Shown: positions 50,901 through 60,782 of the stretch, piece by piece
How the letters are laid out: every line of letters begins with the position of its first letter
How positions within the stretch are numbered: the first letter of the stretch is position 1
Notes under the pieces: generated by a model
The model's database searches: none
What the model saw: only the letters and a program-made list of their open reading frames with translations
What the model was told of the DNA's origin: nothing
From: Flavobacterium sp. I3-2
GTDB lineage: Bacteria; Bacteroidota; Bacteroidia; Flavobacteriales; Flavobacteriaceae
Direction: 5' to 3'
Length of the DNA stretch: 64,000 nt
Assembly (NCBI RefSeq): GCF_013389595.1
Contig: NZ_CP058306.1
Span: 1,674,001 to 1,738,000, forward strand
Made by a program: the position numbers and the translations under genes

Positions 50901-52407
50901 GAATATTAAAGAAATAAACGATAAAAAATTAAAGGTAACTTTTTTAGAGAAGATAGATCTACATATTAGAATTGTAGATTCTTTAGCTGTGCTTAATAAT
51001 TTAGATATCGAAAATTATAATGATTCAGTTGATGTAAATACCGCAAAGTATTTAATTGAATTAGGTATTATTTATGCTGATACAGAAATACCGTTATTGA
51101 AGAAAATATTATCTTCAAGATTTCAATCATTTATAAAGAGTGTAAATTTTACAATCCAGAATAATAAGATTATTGGTAATCATTTAGATAAATTGAATAA
51201 TTCAATTCGTTTAAAATATCAACAAAAAGAAAATGCTTTAGATAAACCTACACTAGTTGATTTCTTTTGTGGGGCAGGAGGTCTAAGTTTAGGATTTGTA
51301 AAAGAAGGTTTTAAAGTTATTTTAGCTAACGATCACGAAGATGTTTGTATAGATACATATTCTTACAATCATCCAGAAGTTAGAGATGATAAAATTATTA
51401 ATGGTGATATTAGAAAAATCGTAGATAATGTAAAAGATTATATTGATCAAGATGTAGATGTTATTGTTGGTGGTCCTCCTTGTCAAGGATTTAGTTCTGC
51501 AAATCAGCAACGTATTATTGATGATCCTAGAAATGAATTATATAAATATTTCATTAAAGCGATTACGCATTTAACTCCAAAATTTGTTGTGATGGAGAAT
51601 GTTAGAGGAATGCTTCCTCATGCACAACAAGTTATTGATGATTATAAAGATATCGAAAGTTTAAAGAAAGGTATTAATTATACTTACGATGTAAATTGTA
51701 AAATTTTAATTTCTGATGATTTCGGTGTTGCTCAAAAAAGACAACGTTTAATTTTTATAGCAATTAGAAATGACGTTGCTAAAGAAAATAATATAACTCC
51801 GGATAAAATATTTGAACAAATTATTTCTAATTCAGACTCAATTAAAAGACATATATTAAATGATGCCTTAGAATATATCAAGCCATTAGAACCAAATAGA
51901 GTTAAAAATTCTAACGAAATTGATAGTGATGAGTCTGGTAAAAAAGTAGATGTAAATCAATTTAATGGTAATGAAAATTCTTATTTGAAATTAATTAATA
52001 ATGGTAGAAGTATTCCATTAATTTTTAATCATAAATCTCGATTTGTTAATGATTTAAATTTTGATATTTATAGATTACTAGACCAAGGTGATGATGCCAC
52101 AAATGAAAAAATTGCTCATTTAATGCCTTACTCTCATCGTAATAATGTTTTTAAAGATAAATATTATAAATTAGTGGCAGATAAGCCTTGTAGAACTATT
52201 ACTGCACATATGAGAATGGACTGTCATTCACATATTCATCCTTATGCAGTTAGAAGTTTATCACCAAGAGAAGCTGCAAGGATTCAATCTTTTCCAGATG
52301 ATTATGTTTTTATGGGAGCTTATCTTAAAACATATATGCAAATAGGAAATGCAGTACCTCCAATAATGGCTTCGTATGTAGCTAAAGAGATAAAAAAATA
52401 TTTATAA
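50890..52407 (+). CDS. DNA (cytosine-5-)-methyltransferase M2 with N-terminal extension
   Basis: A 505-residue second 5mC methyltransferase overlapping M1 by 11 bp. Motifs are I LVDFFCGAGGLSLGF (122-136), IV with Cys198 (GGPPCQGFS), VI VVMENVRGM, VIII AQKRQR, and X MQIGNAVPP. An extra 120 residues at the N-terminus carry no known motif and may help recognition or pairing with M1. Its target-recognition domain differs from that of M1, as expected if each enzyme modifies a different strand or sequence. Confidence 0.94.
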   Translation: MIFKNIKEINDKKLKVTFLEKIDLHIRIVDSLAVLNNLDIENYNDSVDVNTAKYLIELGIIYADTEIPLLKKILSSRFQSFIKSVNFTIQNNKIIGNHLDKLNNSIRLKYQQKENALDKPTLVDFFCGAGGLSLGFVKEGFKVILANDHEDVCIDTYSYNHPEVRDDKIINGDIRKIVDNVKDYIDQDVDVIVGGPPCQGFSSANQQRIIDDPRNELYKYFIKAITHLTPKFVVMENVRGMLPHAQQVIDDYKDIESLKKGINYTYDVNCKILISDDFGVAQKRQRLIFIAIRNDVAKENNITPDKIFEQIISNSDSIKRHILNDALEYIKPLEPNRVKNSNEIDSDESGKKVDVNQFNGNENSYLKLINNGRSIPLIFNHKSRFVNDLNFDIYRLLDQGDDATNEKIAHLMPYSHRNNVFKDKYYKLVADKPCRTITAHMRMDCHSHIHPYAVRSLSPREAARIQSFPDDYVFMGAYLKTYMQIGNAVPPIMASYVAKEIKKYL

Positions 52408-53108
52408 TGACACTTACATTTACTAAAAAAATAACGAAATCAAATTTAGGAAAGGCAGATATGCATCATTGCTATATAACAATTCCTAAACGACAAGTTG
52501 ATCCAAATAACTTTTTTGGTAAACCAAATGGAAAAAAAAGAACTATTATAGATAAATTAACTGGAATTCCTTTTGAATTTACATATAGTCAAAATCAAAG
52601 TAAAAAAAACAAAGAACATAGATTATCAAGTTTTTTAACGTATTTCAGATTAGTTAATGCTCAAGTCGGTGATATTTTATGTGTTGAAAAATTAATTGAA
52701 AATGTAAAAGGAAAACAGAAAGTAAAGTTTTATATGTCAATTATTGATAATGATTCTTATTTTGATAATGGTGAGGATAATGTAGAACTTTATGAAGGAG
52801 CAAAGAAAATAATTATAGTTAATAAATATGAACGTAGTCGAAAAGCTAGGAAAAAATGTTTAGAATATCATGGCTATAATTGTAAAATTTGTAATATATT
52901 ATTAGAGGATAAATATGGTGATATTGCATCTAAGTATATACATGTACATCATTTAACGAAAGTTGCTGATATTGGTAAAGAGTATATTATAAATCCAATC
53001 CAAGATTTGGTTCCTATTTGTCCAAATTGTCATAGTATGATTCATAAATTGAATCCGATGTTATCTATAGAAGAATTAAAATCAAGAATTATAGAGAATG
53101 AAATCTGA
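52407..53108 (+). CDS. HNH endonuclease with possible EcoRII-N/B3-like N-terminal domain
   Basis: A 233-residue protein. The C-terminal HNH finger (about 145-225) has CKIC, the catalytic HVHH (HVHHLTK) and CPNC followed by HSMIHK, an McrA/restriction-type pattern. The N-terminal 110 residues contain SNLGKADMHHCYITIPKR, FF and VGDILCVEKL, a layout resembling the EcoRII N-terminal/B3 DNA-binding fold. That likeness is my inference. It shares a base with the M2 stop codon. It may be the sequence-specific nuclease of the system or an accessory to the McrBC-like pair downstream. Confidence 0.8.
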   Translation: MTLTFTKKITKSNLGKADMHHCYITIPKRQVDPNNFFGKPNGKKRTIIDKLTGIPFEFTYSQNQSKKNKEHRLSSFLTYFRLVNAQVGDILCVEKLIENVKGKQKVKFYMSIIDNDSYFDNGEDNVELYEGAKKIIIVNKYERSRKARKKCLEYHGYNCKICNILLEDKYGDIASKYIHVHHLTKVADIGKEYIINPIQDLVPICPNCHSMIHKLNPMLSIEELKSRIIENEI

Positions 53109-53730
53109 AAAATATATCAAAATACTTAATAATACAGAATTAGGTAAAGGTAACACCAATGAGAGTTATGTTTTAGTAACAGGAGCCTATAATGTAAATG
53201 ATATTTTTAACGGCTTTATTAATTATACAACTAATTTTATTGATAAGACTGATAATAGTATTGTTTCAAATATAAGACTTCAATCTGGTGATGAAACTAG
53301 AATTGTAGGATTAGGTCCTTATTATAGAAAACATGATTTAAATGCAGGAGATTTTTTAATATTTGAAAGATTTGAAAATTCAGATGGTTCTACATTATTC
53401 TATTTAAATAATATTAAGAAAAATAACAATATAATTTTACAAAAAGTCGGTTCTAAAGGGTATGAAATTCTAACACAAAATGTACCCACTCTATACCCAC
53501 TTATTATCGATCCATGTTTCTTTAATGAAGATTATAAAAAAAATGTAGAAATTAGATTTAAGCAATCTATACGTAAGCGTTCAGACTCTCCAAATATTAC
53601 AGATTTTTATGAAATATTAGTTGATGGTATTTCTTTAAATTTACGTGATAAAGAAATGATAGAAATTGTAATTGATGATAAAATTATAAAACAATTAACA
53701 ACTTGGAATAAATATACTCTACAATGGTAA
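53098..53730 (+). CDS. Possible free-standing B3-like DNA-recognition protein
   Basis: A 210-residue protein without an established family that I can name. Its first 110 residues parallel the N-terminus of the preceding HNH protein: LNNTELGKGNTNESYVLV against TKSNLGKADMHHCYITI, and YYRKHDLNAGDFLIFERF against YFRLVNAQVGDILCVEKL. There are no nuclease motifs. It overlaps the genes on both sides (11 bp with HNH, 7 bp with the McrB-like gene). LlaJI.R1 homologues carry a B3-like recognition domain fused to the AAA+ motor, so this could be the same module split off. Confidence in the fold is low; confidence that it is a gene is high. Confidence 0.72.
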   Translation: MKSEKYIKILNNTELGKGNTNESYVLVTGAYNVNDIFNGFINYTTNFIDKTDNSIVSNIRLQSGDETRIVGLGPYYRKHDLNAGDFLIFERFENSDGSTLFYLNNIKKNNNIILQKVGSKGYEILTQNVPTLYPLIIDPCFFNEDYKKNVEIRFKQSIRKRSDSPNITDFYEILVDGISLNLRDKEMIEIVIDDKIIKQLTTWNKYTLQW

Positions 53731-55151
53731 AAAAATATCTTTTATATATTCATGATTTAGGATCATTTACTAGTTTGTCTCCTACATCTCAAATAATTTT
53801 TTCATCTGAAAATATTATTACTACCGCTTATTTAGAAGCATTTAATCAAAATGATAAATTTTTAGTTATTTCTGAGCATAGATCATTCCTTCTGAATTTC
53901 CAAAACTTGAATAATACTGAAATTACATTTAATAAAATATTCGAAATTGAAATAGAAAGTAACTTGAATTCTATTACAAATCCATTTAAAGAGATACAAG
54001 AAATAGAATATAATAAACTTTTATCTTCATTATTGGTAAATTTAATTAGTGTAGATTCTAACCTGGATAAAAATCAAGAGAGAGTTATAGATAATATCGA
54101 ATCGCAATCATTAATTAGTGGTTTCAACAAAATCTATTTCGGTTCTCCAGGTACAGGTAAATCCCATAAAGTAGATAAGACAATTGAAAAATTAAAATCT
54201 CATTATTACGAAAGAGTAACTTTTCATCCCGAGTTTGATAATTCAACTTTTGTAGGAGGATACAAACCTATTTCTGTAAAAGTTAAATTTTATGAAGGAG
54301 AAAATGAATATTTTGAAAATGAAGTACATTATAAATTCGTACCACAAGCCTTTACCAATATTTATGAACGTGCTTGGCAAGATTTAGACAATCAATACTA
54401 CTTAGTGATTGAGGAAATCAACCGTGGTAATTGTGCTGAAATCTTTGGTGAAATTTTTCAATTATTAGACCGTAATTCAAACTACACCGTTTCGCCAAGT
54501 AAAGAATTAAAAGAATATTTAATGCACGAAGCATTTAAAGATGAGAATCATGATGGAATTATTAATGGCTTAAAACTACCTCCTAATTTAAGTGTTTTGG
54601 CAACAATGAATACTTCTGATCAATCTTTATTTCCAATGGATAGTGCTTTCAAAAGACGTTGGGATTGGGAGTATGTTCCTATCTGTTATGAAGAGTATTA
54701 TCTAGATGAAAATAGCAGTAAACAAAAAAATGATTCATTTGATTTCGTAATTGATATTCAAGATGGAGAAAAATACAGCTGGATTAAATTTATTGAGAAG
54801 GTCAATTTAAATCACATTAAAAGCAATCAATCTTTAGGAATGGATAAATGTATTGGGAATTATTTTATCAAACCGGAGAAGGATAACACAATAGCACTAA
54901 AACCTTTCATTAACAAAGTGATTTTTTATTTATGGAATGATGTTTTTAAAGACGAAGACAATAAAGTTTTCGAAGAAAACACCTCTTACGAAGATTTTTT
55001 CCCAATAAACACGAATGGTAAAAAGAAAATAAAGGAATTATTTGATAGAATTGAATTAAAACCAAAACTTAAAGAACCTTTGATTTATGCAGAAGATGAT
55101 GTACAACTTAGTCAAGTAGCCGAACCGCAACAAGAATTAGAGTCGAAATAG
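53724..55151 (+). CDS. McrB-like AAA+ motor (LlaJI R1-like restriction subunit)
   Basis: A 475-residue AAA+ NTPase. Walker A is GSPGTGKS (140-147), Walker B YLVIEEINRGN (226-236), and the McrB-type MNTSDQSL (295-302) stands in place of the GTP-recognition MNTADRSL. KRRWDW (310-315) supplies the arginine finger. The N-terminal 130 residues are unassigned and shorter than a full DNA-recognition module. It directly precedes the McrC-like nuclease gene (no gap). It would translocate DNA and activate the nuclease as in McrBC and LlaJI. Confidence 0.88.
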   Translation: MVKKYLLYIHDLGSFTSLSPTSQIIFSSENIITTAYLEAFNQNDKFLVISEHRSFLLNFQNLNNTEITFNKIFEIEIESNLNSITNPFKEIQEIEYNKLLSSLLVNLISVDSNLDKNQERVIDNIESQSLISGFNKIYFGSPGTGKSHKVDKTIEKLKSHYYERVTFHPEFDNSTFVGGYKPISVKVKFYEGENEYFENEVHYKFVPQAFTNIYERAWQDLDNQYYLVIEEINRGNCAEIFGEIFQLLDRNSNYTVSPSKELKEYLMHEAFKDENHDGIINGLKLPPNLSVLATMNTSDQSLFPMDSAFKRRWDWEYVPICYEEYYLDENSSKQKNDSFDFVIDIQDGEKYSWIKFIEKVNLNHIKSNQSLGMDKCIGNYFIKPEKDNTIALKPFINKVIFYLWNDVFKDEDNKVFEENTSYEDFFPINTNGKKKIKELFDRIELKPKLKEPLIYAEDDVQLSQVAEPQQELESK

Positions 55152-56831
55152 ATGAAAATTCTAATAGAAAAAGAAATATATCCAATTGAATTACTTGAAG
55201 AAGTATTTGATGATCCAAAGTTTTATAAACAAAACGGTTTGGATGGAACAATTACGTCTGTTGGTTACTACCATTCTTTTGAAAAAAACAGTTTAGTTTT
55301 TATGTTGCCTAAAGTTTTTATGGCTGAAGATGAAGAAACGGTTTTCGATTGTACTAAAGAAGAGTTAGTTGACTTGATCAATAACGAATCAATTAAGCAT
55401 AAAACCCAATATAATTGGGTACGTCAGTTATCAGTACATTTTTATAACAGTTTAATCGAGTTTAGAAAAAGATACAATCAAACTTCAATAATTTTAGATA
55501 CTGAAACTTTTGAGCTAAATACCAATTTAGGAGATAAGGAATATTCCTTTTTAGACCTTTTATTGAGTTTCGTCAACTTCTATAAAAAAAACAAGCATCA
55601 AATTTTATTCAAACATATTGAATTTGTTTCCAATCAAGCCAAAAAGCCAAAATGGGAAAAGACGATTAGAAAGTCACTTCCTATCGTAACAAATGGTAAA
55701 GCACCTATATATATTGAAATTACCAACAAAAAGAAAATTATAAATACGGAAGAAGAATTATTAACCTATTTTTTTTCTATTTTAAATCATTTAAATAAAG
55801 AATATAAACTGAATCTAAAAATTGATAAATCGTTCAATTTTATATCAGGTCAACAGTTTGAAAACTTATGCCAAAACGGTTCATCTAAATTGCGTAAAAT
55901 CAAACACCGCTACTTCAACGATACATTAAGAAGGATGTATGTGTTATGTGAAATGTATTTTTCTCAATTTGACAAAAGTAGTAGTAAACGAAAGCGAGAA
56001 GATTTTTTAGCTATCTACAACTATAATTTAGTTTTTGAAGACATGGTTGATAAATTATTTTCAGATAAACTCAATATGCTAGACGTTGATGGTATTACAA
56101 TAGATAAGCTGAAAAAAAATGATGATGGTAAAATTATTGACCATATTTATGATTATAAGTCTTTAATTGATACTAGTAATATATTTTATATTGGAGATTC
56201 GAAATACTATAAATCAGACAGTTCAGCTGGTAAGTTGTCAAAATACAAACAATTTACTTACTCCAAAAATGTCATTCAATTTAATATTGATTTATTGAAC
56301 AAAAGGGGGCAGCAGCATTTAGGTAACTTAAGATATAGGGATAAATTAACGGAAGGCTATAACATATCGCCAAATTTCTTCATTTACGGTTACATTGATG
56401 ATATTGATAACTATGATGAACATTCGGTAAAGAAAAAGGGCAATCCCCAACCTTCATGCCATTTTGAAGAACGATTATTTGACCGAGATACACTTTTTGT
56501 ACACCAATACAAAATCAATTTTTTATTTGTATTAAAAGCCTATACACATTTTAATGAATTTGAGATACAAGTTTTTAGAGATGATGTTAAAAAACGATTC
56601 AGAAAACACTTTTTAGAATTTTTAAATAATCAACACGAGTGTGGTTTTGAATTTTACGAATGCAATAAGACTCTACATGAATATAAATCATTTGTAGAAG
56701 ATAACTTTAAAAAATTAAACGGAAAATGTTTTTGCACTATCGACAACAGATTACTAATAGCAAAACACCATAACGATAAAGAATTAGATGCATTATTAGA
56801 AGATTTTATCAAAATAGACCAACTCACCTAG
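55152..56831 (+). CDS. McrC/LlaJI-like restriction endonuclease subunit
   Basis: A 559-residue LlaJI/McrC family nuclease. The PD-(D/E)xK core is seen as Glu296 (YNLVFEDMVD), Asp330 (KIIDHIYDYK) and the D-x-K of FYIGDSKYYK (Asp349, Lys351), followed by YKQFTYSKNV. The N-terminal 200 residues match the McrB-interacting region only by position. It starts at the base after the McrB-like stop codon. Two 5mC MTases followed by McrB- and McrC-like subunits define the LlaJI-type system, which cuts unmethylated DNA. Confidence 0.87.
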   Translation: MKILIEKEIYPIELLEEVFDDPKFYKQNGLDGTITSVGYYHSFEKNSLVFMLPKVFMAEDEETVFDCTKEELVDLINNESIKHKTQYNWVRQLSVHFYNSLIEFRKRYNQTSIILDTETFELNTNLGDKEYSFLDLLLSFVNFYKKNKHQILFKHIEFVSNQAKKPKWEKTIRKSLPIVTNGKAPIYIEITNKKKIINTEEELLTYFFSILNHLNKEYKLNLKIDKSFNFISGQQFENLCQNGSSKLRKIKHRYFNDTLRRMYVLCEMYFSQFDKSSSKRKREDFLAIYNYNLVFEDMVDKLFSDKLNMLDVDGITIDKLKKNDDGKIIDHIYDYKSLIDTSNIFYIGDSKYYKSDSSAGKLSKYKQFTYSKNVIQFNIDLLNKRGQQHLGNLRYRDKLTEGYNISPNFFIYGYIDDIDNYDEHSVKKKGNPQPSCHFEERLFDRDTLFVHQYKINFLFVLKAYTHFNEFEIQVFRDDVKKRFRKHFLEFLNNQHECGFEFYECNKTLHEYKSFVEDNFKKLNGKCFCTIDNRLLIAKHHNDKELDALLEDFIKIDQLT

Positions 56832-56863
56832 TATTAATAAATTAATCTCAATTAAACAGTCTT

Positions 56864-58945
56864 ATGAAAATTACTCAACTCACAGTTACCAATTTTAGAT
56901 TGCTGGAAAATATTACAATCAACATAGAAGATGACATAACCTTAATTGTAGGAAAAAATAACACAGGTAAAACGTCATTATTTGAAGTTATAAACCTATT
57001 TTTTGACATCAAGAATAGGATATCTTTTCATGATTTCTCTTTAAATAGTCATGATGTTTTCAAATTATGCGATGCAAAATTTCAAAATGAATTGTTAGTT
57101 GAAATTAAGGATGATAAGAAAGATGAAATTGAAAAGTCTTTGATTAATGATATACCTAAGATCACTTTAAGTATTCAAGTTGAATATGATAAGGTGAAAG
57201 ATTCTTTAATTAATATAAGTGATTTTATTTCCGACTTAGATGATACGAAATCAGATGCTACAATTCTTTTTAAATACGAACCTAAAGAAACAATTAATTT
57301 GTTTAGGTCATTTCATAATAGACCCAATAAGGACGTTGAACTAATAGAGTGGTTAAATGAGAATATATCATCTTTCTACACACTCCATGTTTTTGGTGGT
57401 GAAAACTTAATAGAAGATCATGTTTTAACGAAAATACTTTCGGTAATAAATTTTGAGACAATCCAAGCATCAAGAAAACTTGATGATACAAAAATGGATA
57501 AAAACAGATCTTTGGCACTTGGATTTTCTGACTACTATCAAAACATTCATGGAGATAATAATGCAGATGTAGAAAGTTTGAAAGATACGCTGAAAAGTGT
57601 TTCTACTGTTTTAGATGGCAAGTATGAAAAGGTTCTTGAAAAAATCCTTGAGAAATTGAAGTCTTTTGGTATTGATAAGGATATTAATATTCCTGAGATT
57701 ATACTGAAATCAAAATTTGATCCTGAATCAATTATTCGAAATAACATAAAGTACTATTACAAAAGCGGTGATATAGAACTGCCAGAAAATTACAATGGAT
57801 TAGGTTATAGCAACCTAATATTTCTTGTTTTAAAAATTGTAGCCTTTATTGAAAATTTCAAAAAAAACAAAGAAAAAAATGCAACTGAAATTCTGACAAT
57901 TTTAATAGAAGAGCCTGAAGCGCATTTACATCCTCAAATGCAACAAGTTTTTGTAGAGCAAATAAGAGAAACAATTTCTAAGGCTTTAATTGAGGATAGT
58001 ATTCAAGTACAATTAATTATTAGCACTCATTCATCTCATATGATTGCCGAAGCAGGTTTGAATGTCAAACGAAGCTTTGAAAGAATACGATATTTCAATA
58101 AATATAAAAAAGAAGATAGAACAATTGTTGAGGTAAAAGATTTTAATGAATTTAAGCATAAGGAAACAGATAAAGATACTTTTCGATTTTTAAAGCAATA
58201 TTTAAATCTGCATAAATGCGATTTGTTTTTTGCAGATAAAGTTATTATGGTCGAGGGAATCACAGAAAAAATATTAATGCCATTATTTATTAGAAAAGTA
58301 GCTAAACAACTTGAAAATGAATATGTATCCATAATTGAAGTTGGAGGAGCATATACCCATAAATTTAAAGAATTTTTTAAGTTTTTAAATACAAAGGTTT
58401 TGGTAATAACTGATATTGATTCTGTGGACGCTATGACGAATAAATCTTGTCACGTACTAAAAGAAATGGCAAACACAAGTAATTCAACATTGTCAACCTG
58501 GTTACCTCAAAAAACAAAAATTTCTGAATTATTGGCCTTGACTTTTGATGAAAAACTAGATGAATCTAAAATTATTAGAGTAGCTTTTCAAATTAAAGAA
58601 GATGATGGAGATTTTGTGCCAAGAAGTCTAGAGAATGCCATAATTAATTGTAATCAAACATTTTTTAAAAGTAAATATTTACTCGAAGGTGAAATAGAAA
58701 AAGAGGTTTATAAATCTTTTTCTTTTCAAAAGTTGAAGAACATAGATGAATTGATCTATATGGATACAAGTAGAGATCAATCTGATGTAGACCCTTCTTC
58801 AAAACAAAAGACAGATTTTACATTTGATTTAATGACTTTTGATGAAAAGGGAACTAATCTTGAATGGAAAGTGCCTAAGTATATAAAAGAAGGTTTAGAA
58901 TGGTTGTCAAAAAACGAACATTTATTAACAGTAAAAGTTGATTAA
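56864..58945 (+). CDS. gajA: Gabija protein GajA, OLD-family ATPase/Toprim nuclease
   Basis: A 693-residue OLD-family endonuclease. The ABC ATPase has Walker A GKNNTGKT (30-37), Walker B ILIEEPEAHLHP (346-357) and the switch His in IISTHSS. The Toprim domain has Glu464 (IMVEGITEK) and DID (517-519). It is longer than the about 580-residue GajA I know, mainly in the middle and the C-terminus. A UvrD-type helicase gene follows 1 bp after the stop, the GajA-GajB layout of Gabija. In Gabija, GajA forms a tetramer and nicks DNA when nucleotides are depleted. It lies 32 bp after the McrC-like gene. Confidence 0.88.
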   Translation: MKITQLTVTNFRLLENITINIEDDITLIVGKNNTGKTSLFEVINLFFDIKNRISFHDFSLNSHDVFKLCDAKFQNELLVEIKDDKKDEIEKSLINDIPKITLSIQVEYDKVKDSLINISDFISDLDDTKSDATILFKYEPKETINLFRSFHNRPNKDVELIEWLNENISSFYTLHVFGGENLIEDHVLTKILSVINFETIQASRKLDDTKMDKNRSLALGFSDYYQNIHGDNNADVESLKDTLKSVSTVLDGKYEKVLEKILEKLKSFGIDKDINIPEIILKSKFDPESIIRNNIKYYYKSGDIELPENYNGLGYSNLIFLVLKIVAFIENFKKNKEKNATEILTILIEEPEAHLHPQMQQVFVEQIRETISKALIEDSIQVQLIISTHSSHMIAEAGLNVKRSFERIRYFNKYKKEDRTIVEVKDFNEFKHKETDKDTFRFLKQYLNLHKCDLFFADKVIMVEGITEKILMPLFIRKVAKQLENEYVSIIEVGGAYTHKFKEFFKFLNTKVLVITDIDSVDAMTNKSCHVLKEMANTSNSTLSTWLPQKTKISELLALTFDEKLDESKIIRVAFQIKEDDGDFVPRSLENAIINCNQTFFKSKYLLEGEIEKEVYKSFSFQKLKNIDELIYMDTSRDQSDVDPSSKQKTDFTFDLMTFDEKGTNLEWKVPKYIKEGLEWLSKNEHLLTVKVD

Positions 58946-58946
58946 G

Positions 58947-60779
58947 ATGGAGGCATTTGAGCAAATAAAGCAATGTATTGAAGTTAATTCAAGCTTTGTG
59001 GTGGAGGCTGGTGCAGGTTCTGGAAAGACTTATACATTAATTCAAACCCTCAATTATTTAATAGAAACTAAAGGAGAGGTATTACATACTAAAAAACAAA
59101 ATATAGTTTGCATTACTTACACGAATGTTGCTAAAAACGAAATCATTAAACGGATTGAATATAATGACTTAGTTGAGGTTTCTACAATTCATGAGTTCTT
59201 ATGGAAGTCTATCAAACAGTTTCAGAAGCAATTGAGAATTGAACTTTGTAAACTTAATGAAATAAGGTTAAAAATTGATGAAACTAAAGGTAATGAAACA
59301 AAATACATTAAAAATCTGAATGAGCGGATTAATTTAGTTAGTGAAGTTTTTTACAACGATTCTTCTTTTCGTGATTTTGAAAAAGGTGAACTTCATCATG
59401 ACGACGTGATTGAGTTGTCAAAAATGCTTTTTAAAGAATATCCATTATTAACCTCTATTATCGCTCAAAAATTTCCATATATTTTAATTGATGAGTATCA
59501 GGATACTTCAATAGAAACAATTGGAGCATTAATAGATTGTTTATTAATGCGTAATAAAGACAAGATAATCCTTGGATTTTATGGCGACTCTCATCAAAAA
59601 ATTTACGATACTGGAATCGGAAGTCTTGAAAATTATTATGAAGGAGAAAATAAAGTACTTAGGTTAATCAAAAAAGAAGAAAATTATAGATCGTCAAGAG
59701 CTGTGGTTGATCTACTTAATAACTTTAGAACAAACATTAAACAAGAACCCAAAAGGGATGTAGACGGATCTATAAAATTTATTTATTGGGGAAATCATCC
59801 TGAAAAAGAACCCAAACAAAAGGTTAGAGAGTTTGAAGATTCCTTAAAAAAGTTTAAAAATGATTTTTATGAGGAAGTTAATCATAAATTGATTGGGTTG
59901 GGCTGGGATTTCAGTAGCAATAATTTAGATAAGATTTTAGTGTTAGCTAACAGTAGAATTGCAGATAGAGCTGGATTTTTGAAATTATATAAAATTTATT
60001 CTAAACGATATGGTCAATCAACGAAAGAACGACTTTTAGATAGAAATCATTTTCTAATTAAGTTGTTTACCGGATATATTGATAAAAAGACTTCTCAAGA
60101 GAGAGAAGTTGGTTTAGAACATCTCATGACTTACTGGTTGGAAAATAATCATAATAAAGCGATTAGATTTTTAAGAAGAAATGGAACTGCTTTACATGAA
60201 TTTCAGCATCCTAAGAAAAAAGAAATATCTGATATACTAGATGATTTATCCAATAATAGAAGTAATAAAACAGTAAAAGAAGTATTAGATGTTGTTTTGC
60301 AAAAAGGGATTGTTTATTCTAAAAATTATGAAGAATTTATTTCTCGCATTTATCAAGATTTGGAAGGCATTAATCCAGAAATCCAAGAAAAAATTGAAAA
60401 GGACAAAACCTTTTATGAATCATTTATAAATCTTTCATATAGTGAAATTATAAACTTTTGGAAACATATCCAGAATGAAACAGTTTTCTCAACTAAACAT
60501 GGAACAAAAGGAGATGAATATAGAAATGTATTAACTGTGATTGATGATACTGAATGGAAGCAAGAATATAATTTTAATAATTTCTTTAATAATTGTGACG
60601 AAAAGCCTGAAAGGTCGTTAAGAACCCGTAATCTTTTTTATGTTGAATGTTCAAGAGCCAAAGAAAATTTAGTTGTTTTAATGTTATCTAAAATTGAAGA
60701 TGATGCTTTAGTAAATATTAAACAATGGTTCGGGGAAATAAATGTATTAAATATAGATGATTATTTAAAATCAGAATAA
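58947..60779 (+). CDS. gajB: Gabija protein GajB, UvrD/Rep-like helicase
   Basis: A 610-residue superfamily 1A helicase: motif I AGAGSGKT (21-28), Ia CITYTNVAKNEI, motif II LIDEYQD (180-186), motif III GFYGDSHQKIY, motif IV EENYRSS, motif V TKHGTKGDEYRNV and motif VI FYVECSRAKENLVV. The length exceeds the about 500 residues of typical GajB. The ATG at 58947 is chosen over a TTG 9 bp upstream. It is the partner of the preceding OLD-family nuclease, and three further small genes follow at 3 bp or less. Confidence 0.88.
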   Translation: MEAFEQIKQCIEVNSSFVVEAGAGSGKTYTLIQTLNYLIETKGEVLHTKKQNIVCITYTNVAKNEIIKRIEYNDLVEVSTIHEFLWKSIKQFQKQLRIELCKLNEIRLKIDETKGNETKYIKNLNERINLVSEVFYNDSSFRDFEKGELHHDDVIELSKMLFKEYPLLTSIIAQKFPYILIDEYQDTSIETIGALIDCLLMRNKDKIILGFYGDSHQKIYDTGIGSLENYYEGENKVLRLIKKEENYRSSRAVVDLLNNFRTNIKQEPKRDVDGSIKFIYWGNHPEKEPKQKVREFEDSLKKFKNDFYEEVNHKLIGLGWDFSSNNLDKILVLANSRIADRAGFLKLYKIYSKRYGQSTKERLLDRNHFLIKLFTGYIDKKTSQEREVGLEHLMTYWLENNHNKAIRFLRRNGTALHEFQHPKKKEISDILDDLSNNRSNKTVKEVLDVVLQKGIVYSKNYEEFISRIYQDLEGINPEIQEKIEKDKTFYESFINLSYSEIINFWKHIQNETVFSTKHGTKGDEYRNVLTVIDDTEWKQEYNFNNFFNNCDEKPERSLRTRNLFYVECSRAKENLVVLMLSKIEDDALVNIKQWFGEINVLNIDDYLKSE

Positions 60780-60782
60780 TTT

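Noticed and set aside
53724..56831. Classical type IV McrBC cutting methylated DNA
   Set aside because: Two cognate 5mC methyltransferases in the same operon would make the host a target. A LlaJI-type system cutting unmethylated sites fits better.
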